Source: Paenirhizobium naphthalenivorans
GTDB taxonomy: Bacteria > Pseudomonadota > Alphaproteobacteria > Rhizobiales > Rhizobiaceae
DNA: 64,000 bases
Assembly (NCBI RefSeq): GCF_007992095.1
Contig: NZ_BJZP01000014.1
Span: 1 to 64,000 of the forward strand
Direction of reading: 5' to 3'
The position numbers and the translations under genes are program-made. Shown piece after piece: positions 1-8,683 of the stretch; positions within the stretch are counted from its first letter, which is position 1, and each line of letters begins with the position of its first letter. The notes under the pieces were generated by a model, which made no database searches, was not told where the DNA came from, and worked only from the letters and a program-made list of their open reading frames with translations.

Positions 1-29
1 CCTCCGGCGCAGATTCAAGGAGAAGGCGA

Positions 30-293
30 ATGAACCTGATGAGCGAAATCCTGGCTTTGCGCTCGGAAATCGAAGCCCATGCCCGCAAGGTACCGTCCGA
101 CGACAGAAGCGAAGATGAGCCGCCGGCAGGCAATGTCACGGAACCGCACGACGTCGAAACCTTGCTGAAGCTGGTGAACGAAACTGTCGATGAGTTTGCC
201 GGTGAACTGGACAGGTTTCCCCGGCTGACAGCGCTTGTCGCGCTCGGTGTCGGCCTTGCCGCCGGCGTCGTCATCAGCCGCCGTTTCCGCTAG
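30..293 (+). CDS. Small membrane-anchored protein, DUF883/YqjD-like
   Basis: An 87-residue protein. The N-terminal two thirds is hydrophilic and charged, followed by one hydrophobic segment at about residues 65-80 (LTALVALGVGLAAGVVI) and a basic end (SRRFR). This layout matches YqjD/ElaB-type (DUF883) proteins, which are tail-anchored in the inner membrane and in E. coli associate with ribosomes in stationary phase; that role is not shown here. The ATG at 30 follows AAGGAG at 17-22 at good spacing. It sits just ahead of a holin-superfamily-like gene on the same strand, a pairing common for YqjD/YqjE proteins in proteobacteria. Family assignment is by architecture only. Confidence 0.6.
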   Translation: MNLMSEILALRSEIEAHARKVPSDDRSEDEPPAGNVTEPHDVETLLKLVNETVDEFAGELDRFPRLTALVALGVGLAAGVVISRRFR

Positions 294-323
294 CCGTTTT
301 CCGCCTCGCCCGAAAGGTCAACC

Positions 324-773
324 ATGTCCACTCTCAGTTCCGCAAAACTCTACGGCCGCGTGGCGCTGCTGCGCCGCCAGGTTCTTCTCAGGCAAATCAT
401 CCGGCGCGCCATCGCCGGCGCGCTCGCGGTTGCTGCCTTCGTCGTTACCGCCGGGCTTGCGACCTATGCCCTGTTCCTCGCGATCAGGGTTCCGCTCGGC
501 GACCTCGGTGCTGCGATGGCAATCGCCGGAATTTATCTCGTCGCAGCGCTGATCCTCCTCGCCTACTCGTTGCGAGAACCGCGTTCGCCGGAATTGCAGG
601 CGCTCGAGGACATGGAGGCGGCAGCATCGGAAACAATCGCGGCGGAAACGCAAGGCATGGTGCAGATGGCCACTGCCGCGGGCCACCGTATCGAGAACCT
701 CGGCAGCAGCCTTTCGCTCGGCATCGGCATCCTGTCGGCCCTGCGCCGGCTGCTTTCATCTCGTAAGGCCTGA
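324..773 (+). CDS. Phage holin family (YqjE/DUF1469-like) membrane protein
   Basis: A 149-residue protein with two strongly hydrophobic helices at about residues 32-55 and 64-84. The N-terminus is short and basic, and the C-terminus is amphipathic and Ala/Gly rich. This is the layout of the YqjE-like 'phage holin family' proteins. It lies 30 bp after the YqjD-like gene on the same strand, so the two probably form one transcription unit affecting the envelope. No lysis genes are nearby, so a true phage holin role is unlikely. Function unknown. Confidence 0.6.
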   Translation: MSTLSSAKLYGRVALLRRQVLLRQIIRRAIAGALAVAAFVVTAGLATYALFLAIRVPLGDLGAAMAIAGIYLVAALILLAYSLREPRSPELQALEDMEAAASETIAAETQGMVQMATAAGHRIENLGSSLSLGIGILSALRRLLSSRKA

Positions 774-936
774 TCGGGCAGATGCGCGCACGTCTCACAT
801 ATCGCGGCATGGGGCCGTTGTGGCCTGGATTCGCAACACATTCACCGGTGTCCCGGACACGCCAGGAGTGGCCTTGAGGCGGCCGGGAAGCTGGACATCC
901 CGCGTCAGAGTGTCCGGGCTTTTCCGGAGCCGGACA

Positions 937-1050
937 ATGCTGAAAAAATGGTCCCGGCTTGCGATGCAAATTGCAATACCAGTCATCCTTCTCGCCGCCC
1001 TGCTCGGAGGGCCGCTGCTCATCCTCATATTGCAACACCAGGGACGATGA
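937..1050 (+). CDS. Possible 37-residue single-pass membrane peptide
   Basis: A short reading frame begins with ATG at 937, preceded by GGAG at 925-928. It encodes a basic N-terminus (MLKKWSRLAMQ) and one hydrophobic helix (IAIPVILLAALLGGPLLILI). The frame is open upstream to 820, but the upstream residues look random, so the inner start is preferred. It follows the holin-like gene after a 160-bp gap. Composition is that of a small inner-membrane peptide; there is no family match I can name. Confidence 0.35.
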   Translation: MLKKWSRLAMQIAIPVILLAALLGGPLLILILQHQGR

Positions 1051-1407
1051 CAGGGACTCTCATCCAGCCCCGCGCAATTCGTCCCGCCGGCTATGGCCAT
1101 CGACCCTGCACATCGTCCTGAATGAACGGTTTGGGAGAGGTTATCACCCCATCGATGAAGAGCAAGCGGCGGCAAGCCACTGGAATAGTTCGATACCGCA
1201 GATCGACGACAAAGCAATCATCCGAAGACCGCGCTGCTCTCGCGCGCGTTGTTGAGGTTCCGTGGGCATTTCTGCAATAGTACCCGCTAGGGGACATCGA
1301 AAGCGCTTGGATTGAAGCGATTGATGGTCGGCAAATTCGTGCAAGTAGCAGACACGGCAGTGGTCTGGACATACTGTTACGGAAGCGATGCGCTGGGTTC
1401 AAAGCCC
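1051..1407. other. Gap without a convincing gene
   Basis: About 360 bases between the small membrane peptide and the stop of the stress protein. Open frames exist on both strands, but their translations show no domain, no good ribosome binding site and codon use unlike the neighbours. I see no clear promoter, repeat or RNA structure. Confidence 0.4.
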
Positions 1408-1866
1408 TTAGGTCTTTGGAAAAAGGTCCTTATCCTCCACGACCTTTTGCGCCAACAGCAGGCTGCATCCAAGGCTGTCGCTCAGCTCGGCAGCAACGGA
1501 CCGGCTCAGCCAACGAGTCCAGAACCCGTGACGGTGGTGTCCGACAACGACGAGATCCGCCCCTGTCTCAGCGGCCACCTTACTGATGCTGGCCACAGGA
1601 TCGCCAAACTGCATCCGAATGCGGGGGGCTAGTCCCATGGCTGTGAGCCTTTGTCGCCCCTCGTCCAGGATCGACCGCAATTCATCTTGCTGATAGCTCA
1701 ACACGCTGGCATCGGCCGCCTGCGCCAACGCATTTCCCGATACGGTTTCAACGACAGCCAAAAGGGTCACCCCGGCGCCCGTGATTTGGGCCAAACGCGC
1801 CCCTTCACGGAGTGCCAACCGTCCTTCGCGTGATCCGTCGTAGCAGAGGAGGATGTTTGTGTACAT
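1408..1866 (-). CDS. Universal stress protein, UspA family
   Basis: A 152-residue single-domain Usp protein. It opens with the family beta strand and Asp (MYTNILLCYDGS), has the central VTLLAVVET strand, and ends with the ATP-binding loop region (DLVVVGHHRHG then SRSVAAELSDSLGCSLLL), close to the G2xG9GS signature. The frame continues 25 codons upstream, but the ATG at 1866 has AGGAGT at the right distance and begins exactly where the Usp fold begins. Usp proteins bind ATP or other nucleotides and act in stress survival. It is divergent from the marR-emrAB operon across about 100 bp, so the two may share regulation. Confidence 0.9.
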   Translation of the reverse strand: MYTNILLCYDGSREGRLALREGARLAQITGAGVTLLAVVETVSGNALAQAADASVLSYQQDELRSILDEGRQRLTAMGLAPRIRMQFGDPVASISKVAAETGADLVVVGHHRHGFWTRWLSRSVAAELSDSLGCSLLLAQKVVEDKDLFPKT

Positions 1867-1917
1867 CGGCGACTCCTGTCCTCGAAATGGTGCTTGCCAG
1901 ATAATTTGCTCTACATT

Positions 1918-1933
1918 AATTAGGTGACTAGTT
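1918..1933. promoter_or_regulatory. Candidate MarR operator (imperfect dyad)
   Basis: AATTAG-GTGA-CTAGTT is an imperfect dyad (5 of 6 arm bases pair) in the 96-bp intergenic region between the divergent Usp gene and marR. MarR repressors usually bind 16-20 bp dyads upstream of their own gene, so this is the natural candidate for autoregulation of marR-emrAB. No binding evidence. Confidence 0.45.
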
Positions 1934-1962
1934 ATTTTCAAGCTACCTTGTAGTGAGGATCG

Positions 1963-2418
1963 ATGGCTGGTGCCCCGGATCTGAATGAGTCCTTCACCCG
2001 TTCACTGGCGACGGTGTTGCGCCAGTGGACGAGGCATGTCGATCTACAGTTTCGTGAACTCGGCTTGTCACAGGCTCGCTGGAGAGTGCTTTTTGAACTC
2101 TCCAGACGTCAGGATGTGACGCAGATTGAATTGGCTCATTCGCTCGGGATCGAAGGGGCCACCTTGGTGCGTCTGCTGGACAGGCTGGAGGCCGACGGCC
2201 TTGTGGAGCGACATCCGTGTGAAGACGACCGACGGGCCAAGAGGCTTCACCTGACCGACGGCACCAAGCCACTGATCGACAAAATGAAGAAGATTGCAGC
2301 TGCCAGCCGGGCTGAACTCCTCGCGGAAGTGTCACCCGACGACCTGCGAACCGCCACACGGGTCCTGAGCCAGATCGAGACCCGGCTTGAACTGTTGAGA
2401 AGTGACCAGAATGGATAA
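1963..2418 (+). CDS. MarR family transcriptional regulator
   Basis: A 151-residue winged-helix protein of MarR size. The DNA-binding region at about 45-110 contains the recognition helix (QIELAHSLGIEGATLVRLLDRLEADGLV) and the wing with the conserved DDRRAKRLHLTD motif. The helical N- and C-termini are the dimerisation parts. It overlaps the start of the membrane fusion protein gene, which is followed by an EmrB-type transporter. That is the emrRAB layout, in which the regulator represses the pump until a lipophilic ligand binds. A dyad just upstream is a likely operator. Confidence 0.92.
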   Translation: MAGAPDLNESFTRSLATVLRQWTRHVDLQFRELGLSQARWRVLFELSRRQDVTQIELAHSLGIEGATLVRLLDRLEADGLVERHPCEDDRRAKRLHLTDGTKPLIDKMKKIAAASRAELLAEVSPDDLRTATRVLSQIETRLELLRSDQNG

Positions 2419-3571
2419 TATGAAGGCGAATAGTCCTAATATTGGCAATACTCCCTCCGAAAGGGCAGAAGATTTCTCCCCACCCAGGCGCAGCCGGGTG
2501 AAATGGCTCAAACTGCTTATTATCGGGGTTCTGGTCGGAGGCACCATCTGGTTGAGCGCACCTTGGCTACGGGCGCGGTTCACGCAAATCCACATCGATG
2601 ACGCCCGGATCGCGGCCAACATCGTGACGGTATCAAGCGAGGTCGCCGGACGTGTGACGGCCTTACCGGTCGTTGTCGGCGATTCTGTCAACGCGGGCGA
2701 TATGCTCGCCACCATCGATCGGGAGTCCTCCGAACCCCAGCTTTCGGCGGTTCTTTCGAAGCTTGATGCAACAGACGCACAACTGGCTGAGATTAGAACG
2801 CGCAAGATGATGCTTGAGAAGCAACTTGCTGCACGTCGTGAAGCCGCGGCAGCCAGCATTGCGGCTGCCAATGCGAACCATGAAGCAGCATTGGCCGCTT
2901 TCAGGAACGCACAGAGTCGACACGACCGGGTGACCAAACTGGCTGGTCAAAACGTCTCCTCGCAGCAAAATCTCGAAGATGCCCGTGCGACGCTTGACGC
3001 AGCCGTGCAACAGGAACGTGCGGCCGCCGCCGCGATCGAGAGCGCAAGAGCCGATCTGGCCATTGTTGAGGCGGACGCAGCGCAGATGGATGTGTTGGAC
3101 TCCCAGGTCGCTTCGGTACTGGCCGGACGGACAGGAACTGAGGCGGAGCGCAGTCTCAAGGAGATCGACCTTGCAAACCGCACGATCAGCGCGGCCTTCC
3201 CCGGTATTGTCGATGCCACTTTCGTTGATGTCGGCGAATATGTGACACCGGGAACGCGGCTGGTCATGTATCACGCCCCTGATGAGGTATGGATCGATGC
3301 CAACGTTAAGGAGACCAGTTTCGGCAGCATCCAGATGGGGTCGAAGGCCCGCATTACCGTCGATGCCTTCCCTGGCCGGGAATTCGCAGGTGAGGTGACC
3401 GCAATGGGCGGCGCAGCGACCAGCCAACTCGCGCTTCTGCCAAGCCCCAATCCCTCGGGTAACTTCACAAAAGTCACCCAGCGCCTGCCGCTCCGGATCT
3501 CCATCAATCCCGACGGGGTGCAACTGCGTCCCGGCATGATGGTCGAAGTCTATGTCGATGTCGCAGATTGA
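2411..3571 (+). CDS. emrA: EmrA/HlyD-family periplasmic adaptor (membrane fusion protein)
   Basis: About 386 residues. There is one N-terminal transmembrane helix (LIIGVLVGGTIWLSAPWL) near residue 38, then a biotinyl-lipoyl-like half (ITVSSEVAGRVTALPVVVGDSVNAGD), a long coiled-coil hairpin rich in Ala/Glu/Gln at about 100-240, and a C-terminal beta-barrel (DATFVDVGEYVTPGTRLVM). It links an inner-membrane MFS pump to an outer-membrane channel. ATG 2411 is preferred: a GTG at 2402 and an ATG at 2420 are alternatives, and GAGAAG lies upstream. It overlaps marR by 8 nt and the next gene by 20 nt, so translation is probably coupled. Confidence 0.92.
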   Translation: MDNMKANSPNIGNTPSERAEDFSPPRRSRVKWLKLLIIGVLVGGTIWLSAPWLRARFTQIHIDDARIAANIVTVSSEVAGRVTALPVVVGDSVNAGDMLATIDRESSEPQLSAVLSKLDATDAQLAEIRTRKMMLEKQLAARREAAAASIAAANANHEAALAAFRNAQSRHDRVTKLAGQNVSSQQNLEDARATLDAAVQQERAAAAAIESARADLAIVEADAAQMDVLDSQVASVLAGRTGTEAERSLKEIDLANRTISAAFPGIVDATFVDVGEYVTPGTRLVMYHAPDEVWIDANVKETSFGSIQMGSKARITVDAFPGREFAGEVTAMGGAATSQLALLPSPNPSGNFTKVTQRLPLRISINPDGVQLRPGMMVEVYVDVAD

Positions 3572-5108
3572 CCGCTATTTCGAGCACCACGGCCCTGCCT
3601 ACAAATGGTATGCGACCGGGACGATCATGGTTGCGACCATTTCCGTGGTGCTGTCCACCACGATCGTGAATGTCGCTATTCCTGCTGTCATGGGTGCATT
3701 CGGGATCAGCTCGGTTCAGGCGCAATGGATTTCGACCGGCTTTCTGGCAGCCATGACGGCGACGATGCTCCTTGCGGATTGGGCGGATCGTGCGTTTGGC
3801 ATGCGGCTGACCATGAACGTGTCGATGGCGATCTTTCTTTTCGGTTCGGTTGTCGGGGGATTTGCGCCGAATGAAACGATCCTAACCCTTGCACGCGTCG
3901 TGCAGGGCGCGGCGGCCGGCATCGTGCAGCCCCTGGCGATGATCATGCTGTTCAAGGTTTTCCCGCCCGACAAACGCGGAGCCGCAATGGGAATTTACGG
4001 CGTGGGCGTCGTTCTTGCCCCGGCGCTCGGACCTTGGATCGGCGGCGTGCTTATGGACGCGTTCAACTGGCGGTTCGTCTTTTATCTGGGCCTGCCCTTT
4101 GCGGGCATTGCCATACTTCTTTCGAACCTCTTTCTTCCCGGCCGGGAGGAAAAAGGCCCCTTGCCGGCGTTCGATTTCGTTGGAGTTGCCATCCTCTCCG
4201 TCTTTCTCGCTGTCCTGCTGAGCACGCTGTCGAGCGCGCAGCGTCTGGGATGGGATTCCAATACGATTTTGCTTGGGTTCGTCGTTTCGATAGTGGCCGC
4301 TTTGGCTTTCATCGGATGGGAAATGCACACGAAAAAGCCCATGCTGGACATGCGGCTCTTCGCCAATTTCGCCTTTTCCTCCGCCTCCCTTGTCTCCTTC
4401 ATCATGGGAGCCGGCCTCTTCGGCTCGACATACCTCCTGCCGGTTTTCGTGCAGCAAATACAAGGAATGACCCCGACCCAGGCCGGCCTTCTGCTGATGC
4501 CGTCAGGGTTTGCCATGCTCTTTGTCTTCCCGATTGCTGGCCGTTTGTCCGACAGGATGGCGCCTGCGATCATGATCGCTGTCGGTATGGCAATCTTTGC
4601 CTGGTCCTCGTGGCTCATGTCCGCATCGGATGTGAACACAGCCTTCTGGACCCTGGCATGGTGGACTGTAATCTCGCGCGTCGGATTGGGCCTTGTGTTC
4701 CCGGCGATCTCGTCCGGTTCGCTGAAAGTCCTGCCGCGCCATCTTCTCGGGCAGGGATCGGGGGCGGTGAACTTCATCCGGCAGCTCGGTGGCGCCTTCG
4801 GTGTGAACCTGCTGACAGTGTTTATCGAGCGGCGAACGATCATGCACGCGGATGCGTTCGCAGCGACGCAGACCAGCGACAATTCTACCACCATGGAGTT
4901 TCTTCGCGAGGTGGCCGGTCTGGTGCGGGCATCCGGGCTGCCGGAGAACCAGCTCTTGCCTACTGCGGCCTCTTTTCTGGGGCAGAGCGTGGTGGCTCAG
5001 GCAACGAATGCCGCATTCCAGGACGGCTTCCTTGTTGTTTTCGGGATATTCCTTCTCGCATTGTTACCTACCTGGTTCATGTGGCGCGCCAGATCGCCTG
5101 CGTCATAG
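3552..5108 (+). CDS. emrB: EmrB/QacA-family (DHA2) multidrug MFS transporter
   Basis: A 518-residue protein with about 14 hydrophobic helices. Helix 1 is TIMVATISVVLSTTIVNVAIP, containing the family signature around a conserved Asn-Val-Ala. The DHA2 motif C region (GIYGVGVVLAPALGPWIGG) is present near residue 140. DHA2 pumps export drugs or lipophilic compounds by proton antiport. It overlaps emrA by 20 nt, completing the marR-emrA-emrB operon. ATG at 3552 or 3558 could be used. No outer-membrane channel gene follows, so a TolC-like partner must be encoded elsewhere. Confidence 0.93.
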   Translation: MSMSQIDRYFEHHGPAYKWYATGTIMVATISVVLSTTIVNVAIPAVMGAFGISSVQAQWISTGFLAAMTATMLLADWADRAFGMRLTMNVSMAIFLFGSVVGGFAPNETILTLARVVQGAAAGIVQPLAMIMLFKVFPPDKRGAAMGIYGVGVVLAPALGPWIGGVLMDAFNWRFVFYLGLPFAGIAILLSNLFLPGREEKGPLPAFDFVGVAILSVFLAVLLSTLSSAQRLGWDSNTILLGFVVSIVAALAFIGWEMHTKKPMLDMRLFANFAFSSASLVSFIMGAGLFGSTYLLPVFVQQIQGMTPTQAGLLLMPSGFAMLFVFPIAGRLSDRMAPAIMIAVGMAIFAWSSWLMSASDVNTAFWTLAWWTVISRVGLGLVFPAISSGSLKVLPRHLLGQGSGAVNFIRQLGGAFGVNLLTVFIERRTIMHADAFAATQTSDNSTTMEFLREVAGLVRASGLPENQLLPTAASFLGQSVVAQATNAAFQDGFLVVFGIFLLALLPTWFMWRARSPAS

Positions 5109-5249
5109 GTCCCACAACGGAAAACAGATGATTTCCGCGTAGCGGTTCGGCTGGTGGAAATCGATAGGAAGAGCCGGCGACTTTTTACGCGACAAACGCT
5201 GTCGGAATGTGAGACTGTGCGGCAAATCCCAATTTGAGGTTTGTCGTGC

Positions 5250-6503
5250 ATGTTGATTGGCTACATGCGGGTATCGAGCAGTGATGAGCGGCAGTCGGTT
5301 GCCTTGCAGCGCGATGCCCTGCTCGCGGCCGGGGTCGATCAGCGTCACCTGCATCAAGATCGCGCTTCGGGCGCACGCGACGATCGGCCGGGGCTGAAGG
5401 CTTGCCTTGCAGAATTGTGCGAAGGTGACGTGCTGGTTGTTTGGAAGCTCGACCGTCTGGACCGGTCACTCTCCCACCTGATTCGGATCGTTGAGGATCT
5501 GAAGACACGCGGGGTCGCCTTCCGCTCGTTGACGGAAGCAATCGATACGACGAATTCGCACGGCGCATTCCTGTTCAACCTGTTTGGTACGCTTGCCGAA
5601 TACGAGAGAGTGCTGATCACGGAGCGGGTCAACGCTGGTCTGGCGGCGGCACGCCGGCGCGGTCGCAAGGGGTCGGAACAAGATCCGCGCAAAATCGTAC
5701 GCGACCTTTATCAACTCCTCGGTACGTTGGCGGAGATCCTTGGGGTGAGCCGACCGACCGCCTGGCGGATAGGTCATGCGTTGCGGCTTATGGGGGCGCG
5801 GGAGACCATGTTGGCCGGCACAGTGGAGATCGACCACTTCCATCGCGGCGGCAGGCCGAGAAAGCGGCCAGATGAACCGCCGCCGGGACGCGGCCGCAAA
5901 GGTCAGGCAAACACGGATACAACGCCGGTCCTCGGGATGGTGCAACGACCGGCGGACGCCGCACTTGGCACACCTGCTGGCGATGCGCGCGCCGCGGTCG
6001 TCACCGGTCTCTCATTGCGGGCGGCAGAGCGTGCTATCGAAGCGCAGATCGACCCGGATGCGCGATTGATGAGCGATGAAGCGAAGGCATTCATGGCGAT
6101 CGGTGAAAGCTTTGCAGATCATGAGACGGTGAACCATTCCAGTCGCGAGTATGTTCGCGATGCGGTTCACGTCAATTCGGTGGAAGGCTTCAATTCCCGG
6201 ATCCGCCGCACCATCGCCGGCGTGTTTCATCACATCAGTCCGCAGCACGTCGATCTCTATTTCCACGAGATGGGCTTTCGCTGGTCCCAGCGTGTCGTTG
6301 ATGGTCAGGCTGTTCGCAAGACCCGCAGTGGTCGCCAAGCCATCAAGACCATTTGGTCGCGTGTGCCGCCGGCACTGCAATTGATGCAGGTCTTCCGTTT
6401 CGCCACCGGACGCCAGATGCGCAGATGGCGGCATCACCATCAAATCGGCCGTCGCTGCATTGGGTCGATAAAGGCCTCGTACGCTAAGGTCGAGCGACCA
6501 TGA
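5250..6503 (+). CDS. Serine resolvase N-domain fused in frame to IS1595-type transposase
   Basis: A 417-residue chimera. Residues 1 to about 138 are a resolvase/invertase catalytic domain, with the Ser motif (GYMRVSSSDERQ), VVWKLDRLDRSLSHL and the helix-E end (NAGLAAARRRGRKG). From about residue 145 the sequence changes to an ISXO2/IS1595 transposase, with the helix-turn-helix LGVSRPTAWRIGHALRL, the first acidic strand VEIDHFHRGG (about 192), SDEAKAF (about 273) and HVNSVEGFNSRIRR (about 306). The transposase lacks its usual N-terminal zinc ribbon, and its usual DE is DH. ATG 5250 is preferred over TTG 5241 because the resolvase fold begins there. Probably a deletion or insertion junction that stayed in frame. 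Activity of either half is uncertain. Confidence 0.75.
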   Translation: MLIGYMRVSSSDERQSVALQRDALLAAGVDQRHLHQDRASGARDDRPGLKACLAELCEGDVLVVWKLDRLDRSLSHLIRIVEDLKTRGVAFRSLTEAIDTTNSHGAFLFNLFGTLAEYERVLITERVNAGLAAARRRGRKGSEQDPRKIVRDLYQLLGTLAEILGVSRPTAWRIGHALRLMGARETMLAGTVEIDHFHRGGRPRKRPDEPPPGRGRKGQANTDTTPVLGMVQRPADAALGTPAGDARAAVVTGLSLRAAERAIEAQIDPDARLMSDEAKAFMAIGESFADHETVNHSSREYVRDAVHVNSVEGFNSRIRRTIAGVFHHISPQHVDLYFHEMGFRWSQRVVDGQAVRKTRSGRQAIKTIWSRVPPALQLMQVFRFATGRQMRRWRHHHQIGRRCIGSIKASYAKVERP

Positions 6504-6581
6504 ACGTCATCACGGACCAGTGATGATGCCCATCAGCTTTCTGCGAATTGGCGAGCCCATCGACCAGAGCTGCGAATTCGC

Positions 6582-6941
6582 CTACGCGGCGGTTAGGTTA
6601 GGCGCGGCCGGCGATGCAAGCACTGATGCATCTGGTTCTTTCTTCACACGCTTCCGCGACGGAACAGGTCCAGGATGTTCGTTTTCTCCATCGTCCTGTT
6701 CCAAATCGCCGCGACCGATTTCGTCGATGCGGTGCTTGATCGCAAGGGCGAAGATTGTGTTCAGTACATGACGATCGGTCACATCCGGATCGGTCAAAGC
6801 CAGCATGGCCGCGCGAACAATCTTCTTGCTCGACGCCTTCCGGCAGCGTTGAACGACAAACTCATACAGCGCCTTGTCGGATAGCCCTTCCGTCGCCCCA
6901 TCAACGAGAGCGTGGTAGATCTTCTTGCGTTTTTCACTCAT
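6582..6941 (-). CDS. Hypothetical 119-residue protein
   Basis: A mostly helical, charged N-terminal domain of about 75 residues (KKIYHALVDGATEGLSDKAL then FVVQRCRKASSKKIVRAAML) is followed by a disordered acidic/Pro/Lys tail. Codon use matches the neighbours, and the start is preceded by a purine-rich GGAA stretch. I recognise it only as a type of small protein seen on rhizobial replicons. The IS1380-type element was inserted about 40 bp upstream of its start, so its promoter may have been replaced or cut off. No function assigned. Confidence 0.55.
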   Translation of the reverse strand: MSEKRKKIYHALVDGATEGLSDKALYEFVVQRCRKASSKKIVRAAMLALTDPDVTDRHVLNTIFALAIKHRIDEIGRGDLEQDDGENEHPGPVPSRKRVKKEPDASVLASPAAPNLTAA

Positions 6942-6981
6942 CGGATTCCACCTTCTTTTCCTCTGGAAGGATAGTCACTAA

Positions 6982-8600
6982 CCCGTCCTATTCATGAGGG
7001 TGATTGGGCGGATGGCGCGCATTGCGGCGGCGCAGATGGTTGCGGCGTCTATTTCACCGCGGCTTGGGCTGGACTTGTTGAACGCGCTGGAGGGTCAAGG
7101 TGTCGGGCTCAGCGGGGCTTCACTGCCCCGGCGCTCATGGTGGTGCCGGCTGCAGGGCGATGGCGATTGCGCGGAACAAGCTGGCTTCGGGACAGGCGGC
7201 GGCGAAGGCCAGCCGGATGCGCGAGACGGTTTCGCTGACGCGGGCGCCGAGCTTGAGGAGCCTGAGGCGCAAAGTGGCGAACTCGGCTTTGCTGAGCTGA
7301 TGTGTTTTCGGCACTGCGTCGCGCAGCGTGAGCATGAGCCAATAAGCGGCGGTATGCAGGACGAGACGAACCTGATTGGCGATCGGTGATCGGCAGGAGG
7401 TGCGGTCGGAGGCGAGCTGGCTCTTGTGCATCTTGATCAGATTTTCGGCCTGGCCGCGGGCGCAGTAGACCACGTCGTAGATGTGCTCGGCCGAGCCGTT
7501 GGCGAGGTTGGTGACGACGAAGCGGATGTCGAGGCCCATCGTCGTGGCCTCGATGCGGGCGCACACGTGGCGTTTCGCCTTCCAGGATTTCGCCTTGTAT
7601 TGGGTTTCGGTATAGCCGCGCAGCGCCGGCTTGTGTTCGAGCGCGCGGCGGGTGCGGATGTCATCGGCGGTTTCATCGACGAGCCGCCTCAAAACCGTAT
7701 TGCCGGCGAGCCCGAAGACGTAGTCGACGCCGTTGCCCTCGCACCATTGCATGACTTCGGCCCGGCCATAGTGGCCGTCGCCGCGGATCAGGATGCCGGT
7801 GGTCGGCCAGCGGGCGCGGATGCGCCGGACAAGGCGACGCAGATGGCCGCGGATCTCCTTGCCCGTCGGCGTCTTTCCCGGACGCAGGATCATGGCGACG
7901 GGGCGGCCGGTGGCGGCGTCGTAGATGTGGATCGGCAGGAAGCAGCGCTCGTCGTAATGAGCGTTGAAGAGCGAGAGCTGCTGATGGCCGTGCACGACGT
8001 CGAGCGTGTCGTCGATGTCGAGCGTGATGCTTTTGGGCGGCGAAGCATAGCTCGATAGCCACAGATCGACCAGCACCCCGCCCAGGCGGATGACGGTCCT
8101 GAGGTCCGGCAGGTTCTCCAATCGCGAGCAGGTCGGCTGCGAGCACAGGTCCGTTCCACTGTCGGGCAGCCGCCCGCAGGCGAGCTTGAAGGCCGGATCG
8201 GTGCGCAGTCGGTCGAGATCATTGGCATCTTCATAGCCACAGGCGATGGCGAAGATGCGGGCACGCAGGATATCGGCCATCGCATGCGTCACCCGCTGTG
8301 GATCACGCGGATCGTGGATCGCCGCGGCAAGCCGGTCGGCCAGCTGTAGGCGCCGCTCGGCCGCCGCCAACAACATGACGCCACCATCCGAGCTGATGCG
8401 TCCGCCGTCGAACGCGGCTCGGATCTTCTTGCGTCCAACGGCTGGAAATGAGAACGGCAGCAACATATCGTCGGTCATGGCGGGTGTGGCTCGCGAGATG
8501 TGGTCGAAAGGAGTGGCTCAGACAACCGAATCCTACGCCAAATCAATCGCTTAAGCTACATCCGCCAACCCTTCAGACCTGTCATCGTGCATAAGACGGG
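6982..8600 (-). mobile_element. IS1380-family insertion sequence with 4-bp TSD
   Basis: A 1,619-bp element. Its ends are related inverted repeats: the left end begins CCCGTCCTATTCATGAG and the inverted right end begins CCCGTCTTATGCACGAT. Both ends are flanked by CTAA (6978-6981 and 8601-8604), a 4-bp target duplication as expected for this family. It carries one transposase gene on the minus strand. It sits between the divergent hypothetical gene and the Nudix gene. Intact ends, TSD and reading frame imply recent insertion. Confidence 0.88.
7135..8478 (-). CDS. IS1380-family transposase
   Basis: A 447-residue DDE transposase. Recognisable parts are the N-terminal segment (AFDGGRISSDGGVMLLAAAE), the first catalytic Asp in SITLDIDDTLDVVHGHQQ, the second acidic strand ILIRGDGHYGRAEVMQW, and the C-terminal YCARGQAENLIKMHKSQL containing the Glu region. 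Full length for the family, with no stop or frameshift. It occupies almost all of the element at 6982-8600. It catalyses cut-and-paste movement of that element. Confidence 0.93.
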   Translation of the reverse strand: MTDDMLLPFSFPAVGRKKIRAAFDGGRISSDGGVMLLAAAERRLQLADRLAAAIHDPRDPQRVTHAMADILRARIFAIACGYEDANDLDRLRTDPAFKLACGRLPDSGTDLCSQPTCSRLENLPDLRTVIRLGGVLVDLWLSSYASPPKSITLDIDDTLDVVHGHQQLSLFNAHYDERCFLPIHIYDAATGRPVAMILRPGKTPTGKEIRGHLRRLVRRIRARWPTTGILIRGDGHYGRAEVMQWCEGNGVDYVFGLAGNTVLRRLVDETADDIRTRRALEHKPALRGYTETQYKAKSWKAKRHVCARIEATTMGLDIRFVVTNLANGSAEHIYDVVYCARGQAENLIKMHKSQLASDRTSCRSPIANQVRLVLHTAAYWLMLTLRDAVPKTHQLSKAEFATLRLRLLKLGARVSETVSRIRLAFAAACPEASLFRAIAIALQPAPP

Positions 8601-8683
8601 CTAAACTGTCATAAACAAGATCGCAGATAACCGGGAGAGTGGCAACGTCTCCGGGCGCCTTTCAATACAGCGTGGAAGCAACG

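Noticed and set aside
4034-5131. 365-codon frame overlapping emrB in another frame
   Set aside because: Overlaps the well-supported transporter, with Cys/Arg/His-rich random-looking sequence.
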